Below, piece by piece: positions 36,327 to 43,183 of a stretch of DNA of 64,000 nt. Numbering within the stretch: position 1 is the first letter of the stretch; each line of letters opens with the position of its first letter. Below the pieces are notes generated by a model. That model was not told the DNA's origin. It ran no database searches and saw only the letters and a list, made by a program, of their open reading frames with translations. The position numbers were made by a program, and so were the translations under genes. Source of the stretch: Meiothermus sp. (GTDB lineage: Bacteria > Deinococcota > Deinococci > Deinococcales > Thermaceae). The stretch spans positions 434,001 to 498,000 of the forward strand of contig NZ_BPIK01000002.1 in assembly GCF_026004075.1 (NCBI RefSeq), in the 5' to 3' direction.

Positions 36327-36827
36327 ATGGAGCTGGAGGATCTGATTCGGATGCTAAAAAAGCTCGGCAGACTATTTCCAGTATTTCACATCATCGGGTT
36401 CCTCCTGATAACTAGTTGGACATCTACCGCATTCAACCCATATGTGGAGGACAAAACTTTTGATTGGACGCTTGGGGAGGTGCTGATTAAAGTCAGTACT
36501 CTTTTGGTTGGCTACTATTTCGCTCACATTCTCACCTTTATCAACTGTGGCTCGTTCAAGGGATATCCTGAGTACCGGGCGTTGTTCGGGCCGAGTCCGG
36601 CACCATCTCAAAGGCGGGGGCTGATGGCTGGGGTGTTACTGGCGATTTTGGTATGGGTCGCCGCAATCTTGCTATACGTTTACGGAAGAAGCTTGGTGAG
36701 AGGTGATTTAGACATAGACATAATACTAACAAACGTAATAGCGACATCATTGGTGGTTTTACTAGGCCTATTTCTGGATTGGCGATTCAACCAGTTTGAG
36801 GCCTCACGACAGTTGATGCGGATATGA
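36327..36827 (+). CDS. Four-helix membrane protein, candidate immunity protein of A
   Basis: 166 residues from ATG 36327. Hydrophobic segments lie at about 17-36, 48-72, 98-119 and 129-151, with short basic loops; no known family motif was recognised. It directly follows precursor A and is AT-richer than the chromosomal background. Pairing of one small precursor with one small unrelated membrane protein is the layout of class II bacteriocins and their immunity proteins; immunity is inference. Confidence 0.6.
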   Translation: MELEDLIRMLKKLGRLFPVFHIIGFLLITSWTSTAFNPYVEDKTFDWTLGEVLIKVSTLLVGYYFAHILTFINCGSFKGYPEYRALFGPSPAPSQRRGLMAGVLLAILVWVAAILLYVYGRSLVRGDLDIDIILTNVIATSLVVLLGLFLDWRFNQFEASRQLMRI

Positions 36828-36831
36828 CGCC

Positions 36832-37059
36832 ATGCTAGCGATAGATGCTGCTCGGAGTTGTAGAGAAGGCTGCTCGGCAAGGGAGGTTGTAGTAAAGGTC
36901 GCGACGGGCGCTGTGTCGGGAGCTTTCTTTGCTGGAAAAGCCGAAGTAATAGAAAAAGCTATGGCCGGAGGTGCGAAAGCCGTAGCTCACATCATTAATG
37001 GTGTAGGCTATGGCGCTGTTCAAGAGGGCATTGGCGCTTACAAGGAACCCCGAAGATGA
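36832..37059 (+). CDS. Leaderless precursor-like core peptide B
   Basis: 75 residues. From about residue 22 it has the same Gly/Ala-rich helical style as the other cores (VATGAVSGAFFAGKAEVIEK, AGGAKAVAHIINGVGYGAV) and ends with basic residues (YKEPRR), as the other cores do. It lacks the signal peptide and the ELSDxEL leader, so it is a truncated cassette or a silent donor. It starts 5 bp after the previous gene and overlaps the next by ATGA, the coupling expected of a precursor/immunity pair. Confidence 0.5.
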   Translation: MLAIDAARSCREGCSAREVVVKVATGAVSGAFFAGKAEVIEKAMAGGAKAVAHIINGVGYGAVQEGIGAYKEPRR

Positions 37060-37601
37060 ATAAAACCCAAACTCATGGGAGCAAGCGCGCAAAATCACCT
37101 GGCGGGATTCACCGACTCTGGCACGATCCCGCCAACCAATGGTTGTTCAAGACCTTGCTGTTTATATTTGGTGTGGGTTTTGTTGTGACCAAAGAAATTA
37201 CTGCGGGTCTAACAGGGTTGTTTTCAAAGGTATATTTTGCCCACGCGATTGCATTCGCGTTTGAGGCGAACGACGGATTAGCGAAAAGATACTGCAACGC
37301 TTTTCACGTATCGCGAACACCAAGTAAAAAGAGCTCCTTTGTGATGTTATCATCGATTCTGGCTCTATTCATTGCAGATGTTGTGGTTGGCTGGCTGGTG
37401 TTAGTGTTTCTAAGAAACACGCCCCTGACATTGCAGGCTTTTTCTTGGCATATTTCCATTATGGTTGTGCTGATTTTTATTGCTCTTTTGGTAGATGGTC
37501 TCAAGTGCCATTTGAGGGGTGCTCGATATCTGTTTGGCCAACGCATACTTACATCTGACCAAGTTACAGAGGAACCATGCAGCGAGTCATTCAAGCCCTA
37601 A
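37056..37601 (+). CDS. Membrane protein, candidate immunity protein of B
   Basis: 181 residues, AT-rich coding. Hydrophobic segments at about 30-50, 55-72, 94-114 and 130-147; N-terminus basic (KTQTHGSKRAKSPGG). No family recognised and no visible similarity to the protein at 36327. The last 25 nt overlap the start of precursor C, so the C leader appears to have been joined onto the 3' end of this gene. Confidence 0.55.
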   Translation: MNKTQTHGSKRAKSPGGIHRLWHDPANQWLFKTLLFIFGVGFVVTKEITAGLTGLFSKVYFAHAIAFAFEANDGLAKRYCNAFHVSRTPSKKSSFVMLSSILALFIADVVVGWLVLVFLRNTPLTLQAFSWHISIMVVLIFIALLVDGLKCHLRGARYLFGQRILTSDQVTEEPCSESFKP

Positions 37602-38008
37602 CCGTACTCACCCTGCTGGCCCTTGCCCCGGCCCTGGCTCAGGGCAGCCAATCCAGCTTGAAGCCAACCAACCCGGCCCTGGTGCTGCCGGTGGGGCAGG
37701 AGCTGAGTGATGGGGAGCTGGCTTCCATTGAGGGTGGAAATCCAGCCCTTGTAGTTCTTGGTATCGTGGTTGCGCGCGCAGCGGCTAGAGCTGCTGTTGA
37801 GGTTGCAAAGTCGGCTTTTTATGGTGCTGTGGGTGGGGTGGCACAAGAAGTAGGTGCTGCGGTTAGATCTGGTCAAACCAGTATGGGTCAGCTAGCAAGC
37901 GCTGCAGCGGCTGGTGCTGCTGGGGGTGCAGTGACAACTTTGACTAGAAATCCAGCGGCCCAGGCTGTGGCCGGCGGTTTTGTGGCAGGCTATGTGCAGG
38001 GACGCTAA
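37577..38008 (+). CDS. Intact Sec/double-glycine bacteriocin-like precursor C
   Basis: 143 residues. Residues 1-21 are a Sec signal peptide (MQRVIQALTVLTLLALAPALA, presumably cut after ALA), 22-54 a propeptide with PALVLPVGQ and ELSDGELASIEGG, whose end is a textbook double-glycine leader (ELS..EL..I.GG). The core (55-143) is Ala/Gly/Val-rich with repeated small-xxx-small spacing (GAVGGVAQEVGAAV, AAAAGAAGGAVTTL, AVAGGFVAGYVQGR) and ends in Arg. It lacks the repeated upstream block and must rely on the transcript of the preceding genes. The best candidate of the set for an active product. Confidence 0.8.
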   Translation: MQRVIQALTVLTLLALAPALAQGSQSSLKPTNPALVLPVGQELSDGELASIEGGNPALVVLGIVVARAAARAAVEVAKSAFYGAVGGVAQEVGAAVRSGQTSMGQLASAAAAGAAGGAVTTLTRNPAAQAVAGGFVAGYVQGR

Positions 38009-38056
38009 GGATGCAAGTGCAGGAGATGGTCTTGGCTTAGTTTCCGATGTGTAGCT

Positions 38057-38084
38057 GTGTCCAGGGGGTAACTCCCCTGGATAC
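38057..38084 (+). promoter_or_regulatory. Intercistronic hairpin between precursor C and its partner
   Basis: GTGTCCAGGGG and CCCCTGGATAC form an 11-bp stem (one G-U pair) with loop GTAACT, 21 nt before the next start. Like the hairpin after precursor A it may set the ratio of precursor to partner. No T tract. Confidence 0.6.
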
Positions 38085-38105
38085 GAATGGGGGAAGGTAG
38101 AGAAC

Positions 38106-38690
38106 TTGGATGCCGACTTTCTGAACAACTTGCTGGCTGTTGTTCTAACAGGAATTTATGTTTGGGTACTAATAGACATAATAGACAGCCTACTCTTCGG
38201 TAAGAGCCTTTTGGTAGATAGGGTTTTTTCGGATCTCCGGATTTCGATTACATCCAGAGACCTAGTACGGCGACAGGTTTTGATAGTTTCGATTCTCGCT
38301 TTGATAAATAGCGTAATCTCCTATGCCTTATTCCTCCAGCAGGGTACGCTTAATTCTCCTTCCATTCGGATACTCTGGCTGTTTAGTCTGCTTATTGTCG
38401 CTGTTGATTTTATCTCGCTCAAAAAAGAAATTGCAAACACAAACTTTTCAAAACCCGTGATTGCTGGGGCGGGTTCTGGAGCAAAGCGAGAATCTCGGGT
38501 TGGCCGCAAGAGGTTTTTCGCGTTTTGGATTCCGAAGCTGAGCCTGAATTTTGCCATTGCCCTGGCGTTGGTTTGGCTGATTGATCTGGTCAACGACAAC
38601 CGAGATAGCATCGGAGGAATGCTAATTCAGGCCCTTCCCTTGGCCTTGCTACTGCTGGTAATTGGGTTTTTCCATAAGCGAGAGAGATGA
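38106..38690 (+). CDS. Membrane protein, candidate immunity protein of C
   Basis: 194 residues starting at TTG 38106 with GGAAGG upstream (no in-frame ATG is nearby). Hydrophobic segments at about 8-28, 60-79, 88-105, 148-166 and 171-188; a basic cytoplasmic-like loop (SGAKRESRVGRKR) lies in the middle. No family recognised. Low G+C for this genome. Pairs with precursor C. Confidence 0.6.
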   Translation: MDADFLNNLLAVVLTGIYVWVLIDIIDSLLFGKSLLVDRVFSDLRISITSRDLVRRQVLIVSILALINSVISYALFLQQGTLNSPSIRILWLFSLLIVAVDFISLKKEIANTNFSKPVIAGAGSGAKRESRVGRKRFFAFWIPKLSLNFAIALALVWLIDLVNDNRDSIGGMLIQALPLALLLLVIGFFHKRER

Positions 38691-38717
38691 GTTGAGTTCT
38701 GGTTGCAGGGGCTTGCT

Positions 38718-38904
38718 TAGGTTTGTGCGGGGGAGGGATGGCAACAGGTGAACAGTCATAAGAATCGTGCTAAAAACCCGGAGTGCCTTAATGAAGGCTT
38801 TAGTTTTGGCCGACCAAAGTAGTCCAAATCACGCTGGGTGGGGGGGGTTGTTTTGCTATACCAGTAGTGCCAGCGCTGGTATCGAAACCCCAAAAGGAGG
38901 AACC
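38718..38904 (+). promoter_or_regulatory. Repeated upstream block 2
   Basis: Same block as at 35666, lacking about 25 bp around the GGCGCCTGTCCATGC part. It shares an extra left stretch (TAGGTTTGTGCGGGGGAGGG) only with the block at 40916. The G tract is GGGT followed by eight G (38840-38847); the TATACC, the ATACCAG/CTGGTAT dyad and AAAGGAGG are kept. Confidence 0.65.
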
Positions 38905-39351
38905 ATGCAGCGAGTTGTTCAAGTCTTAACCATACTCACCCTGCTGGCCCTTGTCCCGGCCCTGGCCCAGAGTAGCCAAACCAGCTTCAAGCCAACCAGC
39001 CCGGCCCTGGTGTTGCCGGTGGGGCAGGAGTTGAGCGATGGGGAGCTGGCGGAGGTGGAGGGAAAAATATTCTGGTTTGCGGTGGCAGGAGCTGTAGCGG
39101 GTGCAACTTACGAAATTGCTCGACAAGCGTTCAGCTTTGAGCAGCCGGACTGGAGGAAAATAGGGGTGTCGGCTCTCGAGGGTGCAGCGATGGGCGCTTT
39201 TCCGGCTGTAGCTGCCTATGGTAGAGCAGCAACAGTCATCAAAGGTGCTGCTGAGGGTGTAAATGCTACAGCACTTGCTGCAAGCGCAGGTACAGTGGTT
39301 GGAGCCGCTAGAGGAGCCACACAAAACCCTAATACGAAACCGAACCGATAG
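38905..39351 (+). CDS. Intact Sec/double-glycine bacteriocin-like precursor D
   Basis: 148 residues. Signal peptide MQRVVQVLTILTLLALVPALA, then PALVLPVGQ and ELSDGELAEVEGK, where the second Gly is Lys. The core begins IFWFAVAGAVAGATYEIARQ, continues with GVSALEGAAMGAFPAVAAYG and AALAASAGTVVGAARGATQ-like segments and ends TKPNR. The longer open frame (46 codons upstream) runs through the regulatory block and is not real; ATG 38905 has AGGAGG four bases before it. Full regulatory block upstream. Confidence 0.8.
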   Translation: MQRVVQVLTILTLLALVPALAQSSQTSFKPTSPALVLPVGQELSDGELAEVEGKIFWFAVAGAVAGATYEIARQAFSFEQPDWRKIGVSALEGAAMGAFPAVAAYGRAATVIKGAAEGVNATALAASAGTVVGAARGATQNPNTKPNR

Positions 39352-39399
39352 AGTCGGCCTTGCTTAGTGTAACTTTTTCACGTACTGGGTATACTTGAG

Positions 39400-39786
39400 A
39401 TGCCACCAGTCAACATGATCAGAAAGCTTCTAATTTCCTCGGCCGTAGTTCTGTACACTATGGCTGGGGGCATTCTACTATGCCTAGTTTACTACCTGCG
39501 AGGTGCAGATATATGGAGTGAGTTGGCCGCTCGAATGCCACTGGCGTTTGTTCTGGGGGTTGTGTTCGGATTTATTTTCTACCATAGGTCAGATGCAATA
39601 TTCAAAACTAACGCCAAGAATAGTTTTTTTCTTATGTTCGACGCCATTTCGGCTCTCCTGCTAGCGGCGCCTATAGTGATTTATATTTGGGGTATTGGCA
39701 TTGTTTGGATGATCGTTTTTCCTCTTTTGCTGGTAGTGTTGCTAATCATCTTCTTTCAGTGGATCCGAAATTCGGCCTATGAGTAA
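39400..39786 (+). CDS. Membrane protein, candidate immunity protein of D (first)
   Basis: 128 residues, four hydrophobic segments (about 8-34, 46-63, 79-98, 100-121). No recognised family. It follows precursor D by 48 bp and overlaps the next small membrane gene by 8 nt. Confidence 0.55.
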   Translation: MPPVNMIRKLLISSAVVLYTMAGGILLCLVYYLRGADIWSELAARMPLAFVLGVVFGFIFYHRSDAIFKTNAKNSFFLMFDAISALLLAAPIVIYIWGIGIVWMIVFPLLLVVLLIIFFQWIRNSAYE

Positions 39787-40051
39787 CACCATAGGAATCA
39801 GCACGTTACGACCCGAGGAAGGTATGCCTCCAAAGAAAGTCCTGAACGAAAGCACTTTTTTGTGGAAGGTATACACGATCTTCGTAGCCCTAGCTATTTC
39901 AGGTGTTCAGATGTACACCTTCCTAATTCTCAATTGGAATTTTTTTGCCTCAGTCGGTTTATCTTTGTTTTTGCTAGCGATTGTTCTTTCTTTCACACAT
40001 GTCGACTGGGCACGGATTCGATATGTATTGCGTAGAAAACAGCGTAAGTAA
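39779..40051 (+). CDS. Two-helix membrane protein downstream of D
   Basis: 90 residues with hydrophobic segments at about 31-52 and 55-71 and a strongly basic C-terminus (RIRYVLRRKQRK). It overlaps the previous gene by 8 nt in another frame. It could be a second immunity subunit or the partner of a lost precursor. Family unknown. Confidence 0.5.
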   Translation: MSNTIGISTLRPEEGMPPKKVLNESTFLWKVYTIFVALAISGVQMYTFLILNWNFFASVGLSLFLLAIVLSFTHVDWARIRYVLRRKQRK

Positions 40052-40121
40052 GACGAAATGCACAAGATTCTAACGGTGCAACCAACCGATAACCACATAC
40101 ATCTCCTTGGGGTAAGCTACT

Positions 40122-40169
40122 TTGAAGTGTAGACTCCTCCTTCTGTCGTACGCATTTCTTGCCAGCTAA
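40122..40169 (+). pseudogene. 15-codon vestige of a membrane gene like that at 41969
   Basis: TTG AAG TGT ... reads LKCRLLLLSYAFLAS and then TAA. It is nearly the same, including about 10 bp upstream, as the start of the gene at 41969 (LKYRLLLLSYTFLAS). The similarity stops exactly where core E begins, marking a recombination joint. Confidence 0.7.
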
Positions 40170-40425
40170 TCTTCTATTGGGTGCGGCTTTTGGCGCGGGT
40201 CAGGAGGTTTATCATCAGCTCACAACTCGTGGAAGAATTGAGGACTGGGGAGCAGTAGCTTTGAGCACGGCTCTCGGTGCGGCTGGTAATGCTGCTCTTG
40301 GTGGGATCGGAGGTTCGGTCTTGGAGGCTATTGCCTCGGCAAGGGTTGGGGCATACTTCGTAGCGGGGGGTATGGCAGGGACGATTAGAGGACACTATGA
40401 CAACGCTCAAAAGGGTAGGCGGTAG
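40159..40425 (+). CDS. Leaderless precursor-like core peptide E
   Basis: 88 residues in a frame opened by TTG 40159 at the recombination joint. The Gly/Ala-rich body ([52 protein letters not shown]) and basic end (NAQKGRR) match the core style of C and D, but no signal peptide or ELSDxEL leader precedes it. Probably a decayed or donor cassette; its own translation is doubtful. Overlaps the next gene by 29 nt. Confidence 0.45.
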   Translation: MPANLLLGAAFGAGQEVYHQLTTRGRIEDWGAVALSTALGAAGNAALGGIGGSVLEAIASARVGAYFVAGGMAGTIRGHYDNAQKGRR

Positions 40426-40621
40426 GATTCTTTTCATCGTTTTGAAGATGATTGGAAGAATCACTTTGTGTTTTGTACTCATGGTAGTCTTACAGGCGTT
40501 GTCCATGTGGTTGTTTGGTTTTCCTGAAACATGGGAGGAGATCCTCTCCCGCGCTGTGTGGATGTCTGTTCCACTTTGGCTCTTATTTGATCTTCCCAAA
40601 CTGCTTTCTAGAGCCTGCTAG
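40397..40621 (+). CDS. Small membrane protein, candidate immunity protein of E
   Basis: 74 residues with two hydrophobic helices (about 10-37 and 53-68). The [20 protein letters not shown] segment resembles LFGRPADWNTVVLMSV in the 56-residue protein at 42380, so these two partner proteins are related. The 3' end abuts a transposase remnant. Confidence 0.5.
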   Translation: MTTLKRVGGRILFIVLKMIGRITLCFVLMVVLQALSMWLFGFPETWEEILSRAVWMSVPLWLLFDLPKLLSRAC

Positions 40622-40864
40622 GAAGCCAAACGTAAACCATCCAGAACTTTTGGTAAAAGCAGAATGGAGAAAGCCAGCCAGTGAAAACCTTTGAGGGTCT
40701 CCGTAAGACGCTCGTAGTCACGGGCCAGACGGCGAAAACGAGTCATCCAGGCAAAGCTCCCAGTGCCCAGGCGGCAGCTTGCTGAGCCTCGGAGCCCGTA
40801 TAGCCCTGGCCCACTCCTCATCGCTTACGTCGGATGGGTAGGGTTTGCGGGTTGTCGGTTCCAT
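40618..40864 (-). pseudogene. Remnant of an IS5-family transposase gene
   Basis: From ATG 40864 the frame reads [19 protein letters not shown], a typical IS5 transposase N-terminus, then it is cut. In another frame the last part reads [20 protein letters not shown] and LLPKVLDGL, the typical C-terminus around the third catalytic residue. The middle is deleted. It is unrelated in detail to the full IS5 copy at 45677. It sits between module E and the block before precursor F. Confidence 0.8.
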
Positions 40865-40915
40865 GTCCTAAACATAACCTGCCTACCGCGTTTGGGATAG
40901 GTTCCTAGGAGCCTC

Positions 40916-41129
40916 TAGGTTTGTGCGGGGGAGGGATGACAACAGGTGAACAGTCATAAGAACCATGCTAAAAACCCGGATGGCGCCTGTCCATGCGGTG
41001 CTTACAATGCCTTAATGAAGGCTTTAGTTATGGCCGACCAAAGTAGTCCAAATCACACTGGGGGGGGGTGTGTTGTTTTGCTATACCAGTAGTGCCAGCG
41101 CTGGTATCGAAACCCCAAAAGGAGGAACC
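40916..41129 (+). promoter_or_regulatory. Repeated upstream block 3
   Basis: Same block as at 35666 and 38718, with nine G (41060-41068) where copy 1 has eight. TATACC, the ATACCAG/CTGGTAT dyad with CCAGCGCTGG, and AAAAGGAGG are conserved. Confidence 0.65.
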
Positions 41130-41564
41130 ATGCAGCGAGTTGTTCAAGTCCTAACCATACTCACCCTGCTGATCCTTACCCCGGCCCTGGCCCAGGGCAG
41201 CCAATCCAGCTTGAAGCCAACCAACCCGGCCCTGGTGCTGCCGGTGGGGTAGGAGCTGAGTGATGCAGAGTTGAGCCAGATAGAGGGGAAGTGGCTTTGG
41301 GCAATAGGGGGAGCTGTTGTCTCAATTGCGGCTGGTTATGCGGAAAAAGCTGCCGCGGGTGAAGCCTACACGTGGAAAGATGCTGCCAAAGATGCCATTG
41401 CTGGGGCGATGGGTACTGGAATTGGTAAAGCCGCTGGTATGGTTGGTAAAGCCGTCGAAAGGGCTATATACGTTCCTAGAGGCACTGGAAACGCGGTGGA
41501 ATTTGCAGGTGGTGCAGTGGGCACGGGTACTGTTAGGGGCGCACTAGATCGTCGTCGTCCATAA
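41130..41564 (+). pseudogene. Sec/double-glycine bacteriocin-like precursor F, interrupted by TAG at codon 41
   Basis: Signal peptide MQRVVQVLTILTLLILTPALA and PALVLPVG are followed by TAG where A, C and D have CAG, then the frame stays open: ELSDAELSQIEGK and core WLWAIGGAVVSIAAGYAEKA, AAKDAIAGAMGTGIGKAAGM, GGAVGTGTVRGALDRRRP. Only the 40-residue N-terminal piece would be made without read-through or restart. The open, conserved-style core argues that the nonsense change is recent or tolerated. Regulatory block intact. Confidence 0.75.
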
Positions 41565-41579
41565 GTTATAAGAAACCCT

Positions 41580-41936
41580 ATGAAGCGCCTCAGAGAAAGC
41601 CTTCTTTATTCATCGGGCATAGTTGTTGCCCGAGAGCTTATATCGCCTTCAAGTGACCTTGGAGTATTGGTTTTGCAATCGACGATTGTATTCGCCTTGG
41701 TATATTTCCTACACCCTTTCATTACCTATCTTGAGGAGAAATTTTTGCGAAAATTTGCGCGCGGAAGTCAAAGAAAATTTGCTGCCTATGAAGCGTCGTT
41801 TATTACGTTTGCGGTCGTAGTTCTTGTTTACCTGCTGTGGCCGGGCGTATTTTGGCTCGTTTTGCTTGTTGTGGGAGTTGCTAGTTACTTGCTGCTATAC
41901 TACCTTGTCCTCTGGCTAAACAGCACAACTGGCTGA
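41580..41936 (+). CDS. Membrane protein, candidate immunity protein of F
   Basis: 118 residues; hydrophobic segments at about 27-48, 73-90 and 92-112, and a basic loop (EEKFLRKFARGSQRKF). Starts 15 bp after core F. No recognised family. Confidence 0.55.
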   Translation: MKRLRESLLYSSGIVVARELISPSSDLGVLVLQSTIVFALVYFLHPFITYLEEKFLRKFARGSQRKFAAYEASFITFAVVVLVYLLWPGVFWLVLLVVGVASYLLLYYLVLWLNSTTG

Positions 41937-41968
41937 TAGCTTCACGCGCCTCCTGAGGTAACCTAACT

Positions 41969-42373
41969 TTGAAATATAGACTCCTCCTTCTGTCGTACAC
42001 ATTTCTTGCCAGTCTAGCCGGCCATGCGCTGGTTGGACTGGTTTTCGCATTGCTTGGCTCCCAGAGCTTTGAAAATGTTATTTATGGCAATCTGGACACT
42101 ATTTTGCTCGTTTCCACCGTTATCGCGCTTACCCTTACCCTCACGTCCCAGGGCCTAAACCCGACCGTCTTCTTTCCTGCATGGCGGAGAAATGTTTTTA
42201 GCTTACTGGTGGGTATTTTTGCTGGACTGGTGCTGGCGGTTTATTTTCGGGAGGAGTTTGGTCTTGCACGCATTCCCACATATTTAGCCGCTATGGTAGC
42301 GACTACTTTACTGGCCTTAGTGGCTTCCAAGGTCTTGCTTGGCCTTATTCGGGAAAGGGACATAGCTATCTGA
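41969..42373 (+). CDS. Four-helix membrane protein
   Basis: 134 residues starting at TTG 41969 with a nearby GAGG. Four hydrophobic segments (about 4-30, 43-60, 75-92, 103-124). Its first 15 codons are duplicated at 40122. Either a second partner of F or the partner of a lost precursor. Family unknown. Confidence 0.55.
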   Translation: MKYRLLLLSYTFLASLAGHALVGLVFALLGSQSFENVIYGNLDTILLVSTVIALTLTLTSQGLNPTVFFPAWRRNVFSLLVGIFAGLVLAVYFREEFGLARIPTYLAAMVATTLLALVASKVLLGLIRERDIAI

Positions 42374-42379
42374 AAAAAA

Positions 42380-42550
42380 ATGAGGGGATCTGTCGAAAGT
42401 CTTCGTAATTACATCAGGCTAACATTTGTAGGCTACGCCACCTCGAAAGTTTTGTTCGGGAGGCCCGCCGATTGGAACACTGTTGTGCTGATGTCTGTTT
42501 TGCATGGGCTCATTTTGTGGGTGGGGGAAACCTTCTTTGGGAAAAAGTAA
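42380..42550 (+). CDS. 56-residue small membrane protein
   Basis: Short frame: MRGSVESLRNYIRLTFVGYA, LFGRPADWNTVVLMSV, LHGLILWVGETFFGKK. One C-terminal hydrophobic helix. Its LFGxPxxW segment matches the E partner at 40397, supporting a real gene. It lies 6 bp after the previous stop and 3 bp before the C39 peptidase ATG, so it is co-transcribed. Confidence 0.55.
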   Translation: MRGSVESLRNYIRLTFVGYATSKVLFGRPADWNTVVLMSVLHGLILWVGETFFGKK

Positions 42551-42553
42551 AGC

Positions 42554-43183
42554 ATGAACCGTAACTTCCTGATACTTCTGTTTTTCCTGTTTTGTGTTCA
42601 TGGCCTGGCGCAGCCCACACCGTATCGGGTGTCACGATACCAGGGTGTGGTAGGGCAGACCGACTGGTTTACCTGTGGCCCGGCGGCGGTGGCTACGCTG
42701 CTGCGCCACTACTACGACCGGGCGGATGTGGACGAGGCCAGGGTGCTGGAACTGGCCTTGCAGGCTATGCAGAAAAACGAGGGGGAGGTGCGGCAGGTGG
42801 GCATCCACGTCCTGGCGCTGCGCCAGGCCATGCAGGCCTTAGGCATAGAGAGCCGGGGTTTTCGGCTGAGCCTAGAACAGCTCAGGGACTATTTCGAACG
42901 CGACGGTTTGCCGGTGATTTTGCACACCACCCAGCCCGAACCCCACTACGTGGTGGCGGTGGGGGTGGTGGAGGGGCAGGTGATGCTGGCTGACCCGAGC
43001 TGGGGTCGGCGGCTTCTTCCGTTGGAGGGGCTGCTGTCGGAAAAGGGCTTCAGCGGGGTGGTGCTGGTGCCGCTACCGGAAGAGCGGACGGCGGGGCTGG
43101 CTAAGGCTCGCCAGGCCCAGGCCCTGGAATGGGCGCAAGCCCGGTTGGGGCGTCTGCGCGGCCTGGTGCGGGGGCTGCCATGA
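42554..43183 (+). CDS. Exported C39-family (double-glycine-type) cysteine peptidase
   Basis: 209 residues. A Sec signal (FLILLFFLFCVHGLAQ) is followed by a C39 peptidase domain: catalytic Cys in QTDWFTCGPAAVATLLRHYY, catalytic His in EPHYVVAVGVV, and Asp in MLADPSWGRRLLPL. There is no ABC transporter portion, unlike LanT or ComA-type proteins, so it should act in the periplasm after Sec export. This resembles FapD-type C39 proteases of functional-amyloid systems. It should cut the ELSDxEL...EG leaders of the precursors upstream (inference). Overlaps the next gene as ATGA. Confidence 0.85.
   Translation: MNRNFLILLFFLFCVHGLAQPTPYRVSRYQGVVGQTDWFTCGPAAVATLLRHYYDRADVDEARVLELALQAMQKNEGEVRQVGIHVLALRQAMQALGIESRGFRLSLEQLRDYFERDGLPVILHTTQPEPHYVVAVGVVEGQVMLADPSWGRRLLPLEGLLSEKGFSGVVLVPLPEERTAGLAKARQAQALEWAQARLGRLRGLVRGLP

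Noticed and set aside
37577-38008. Classification of the precursors as Nif11/NHLP-type RiPP precursors
   Set aside because: Those leaders are cytoplasmic and longer; here a Sec signal comes first and no radical SAM, cyclodehydratase or lanthionine enzyme lies nearby.
35845-41564. Genome-wide reassignment of TAG as a sense codon
   Set aside because: Other genes here (rsmG, ald, azlD) end in TAG at the expected family length, so TAG is a normal stop.
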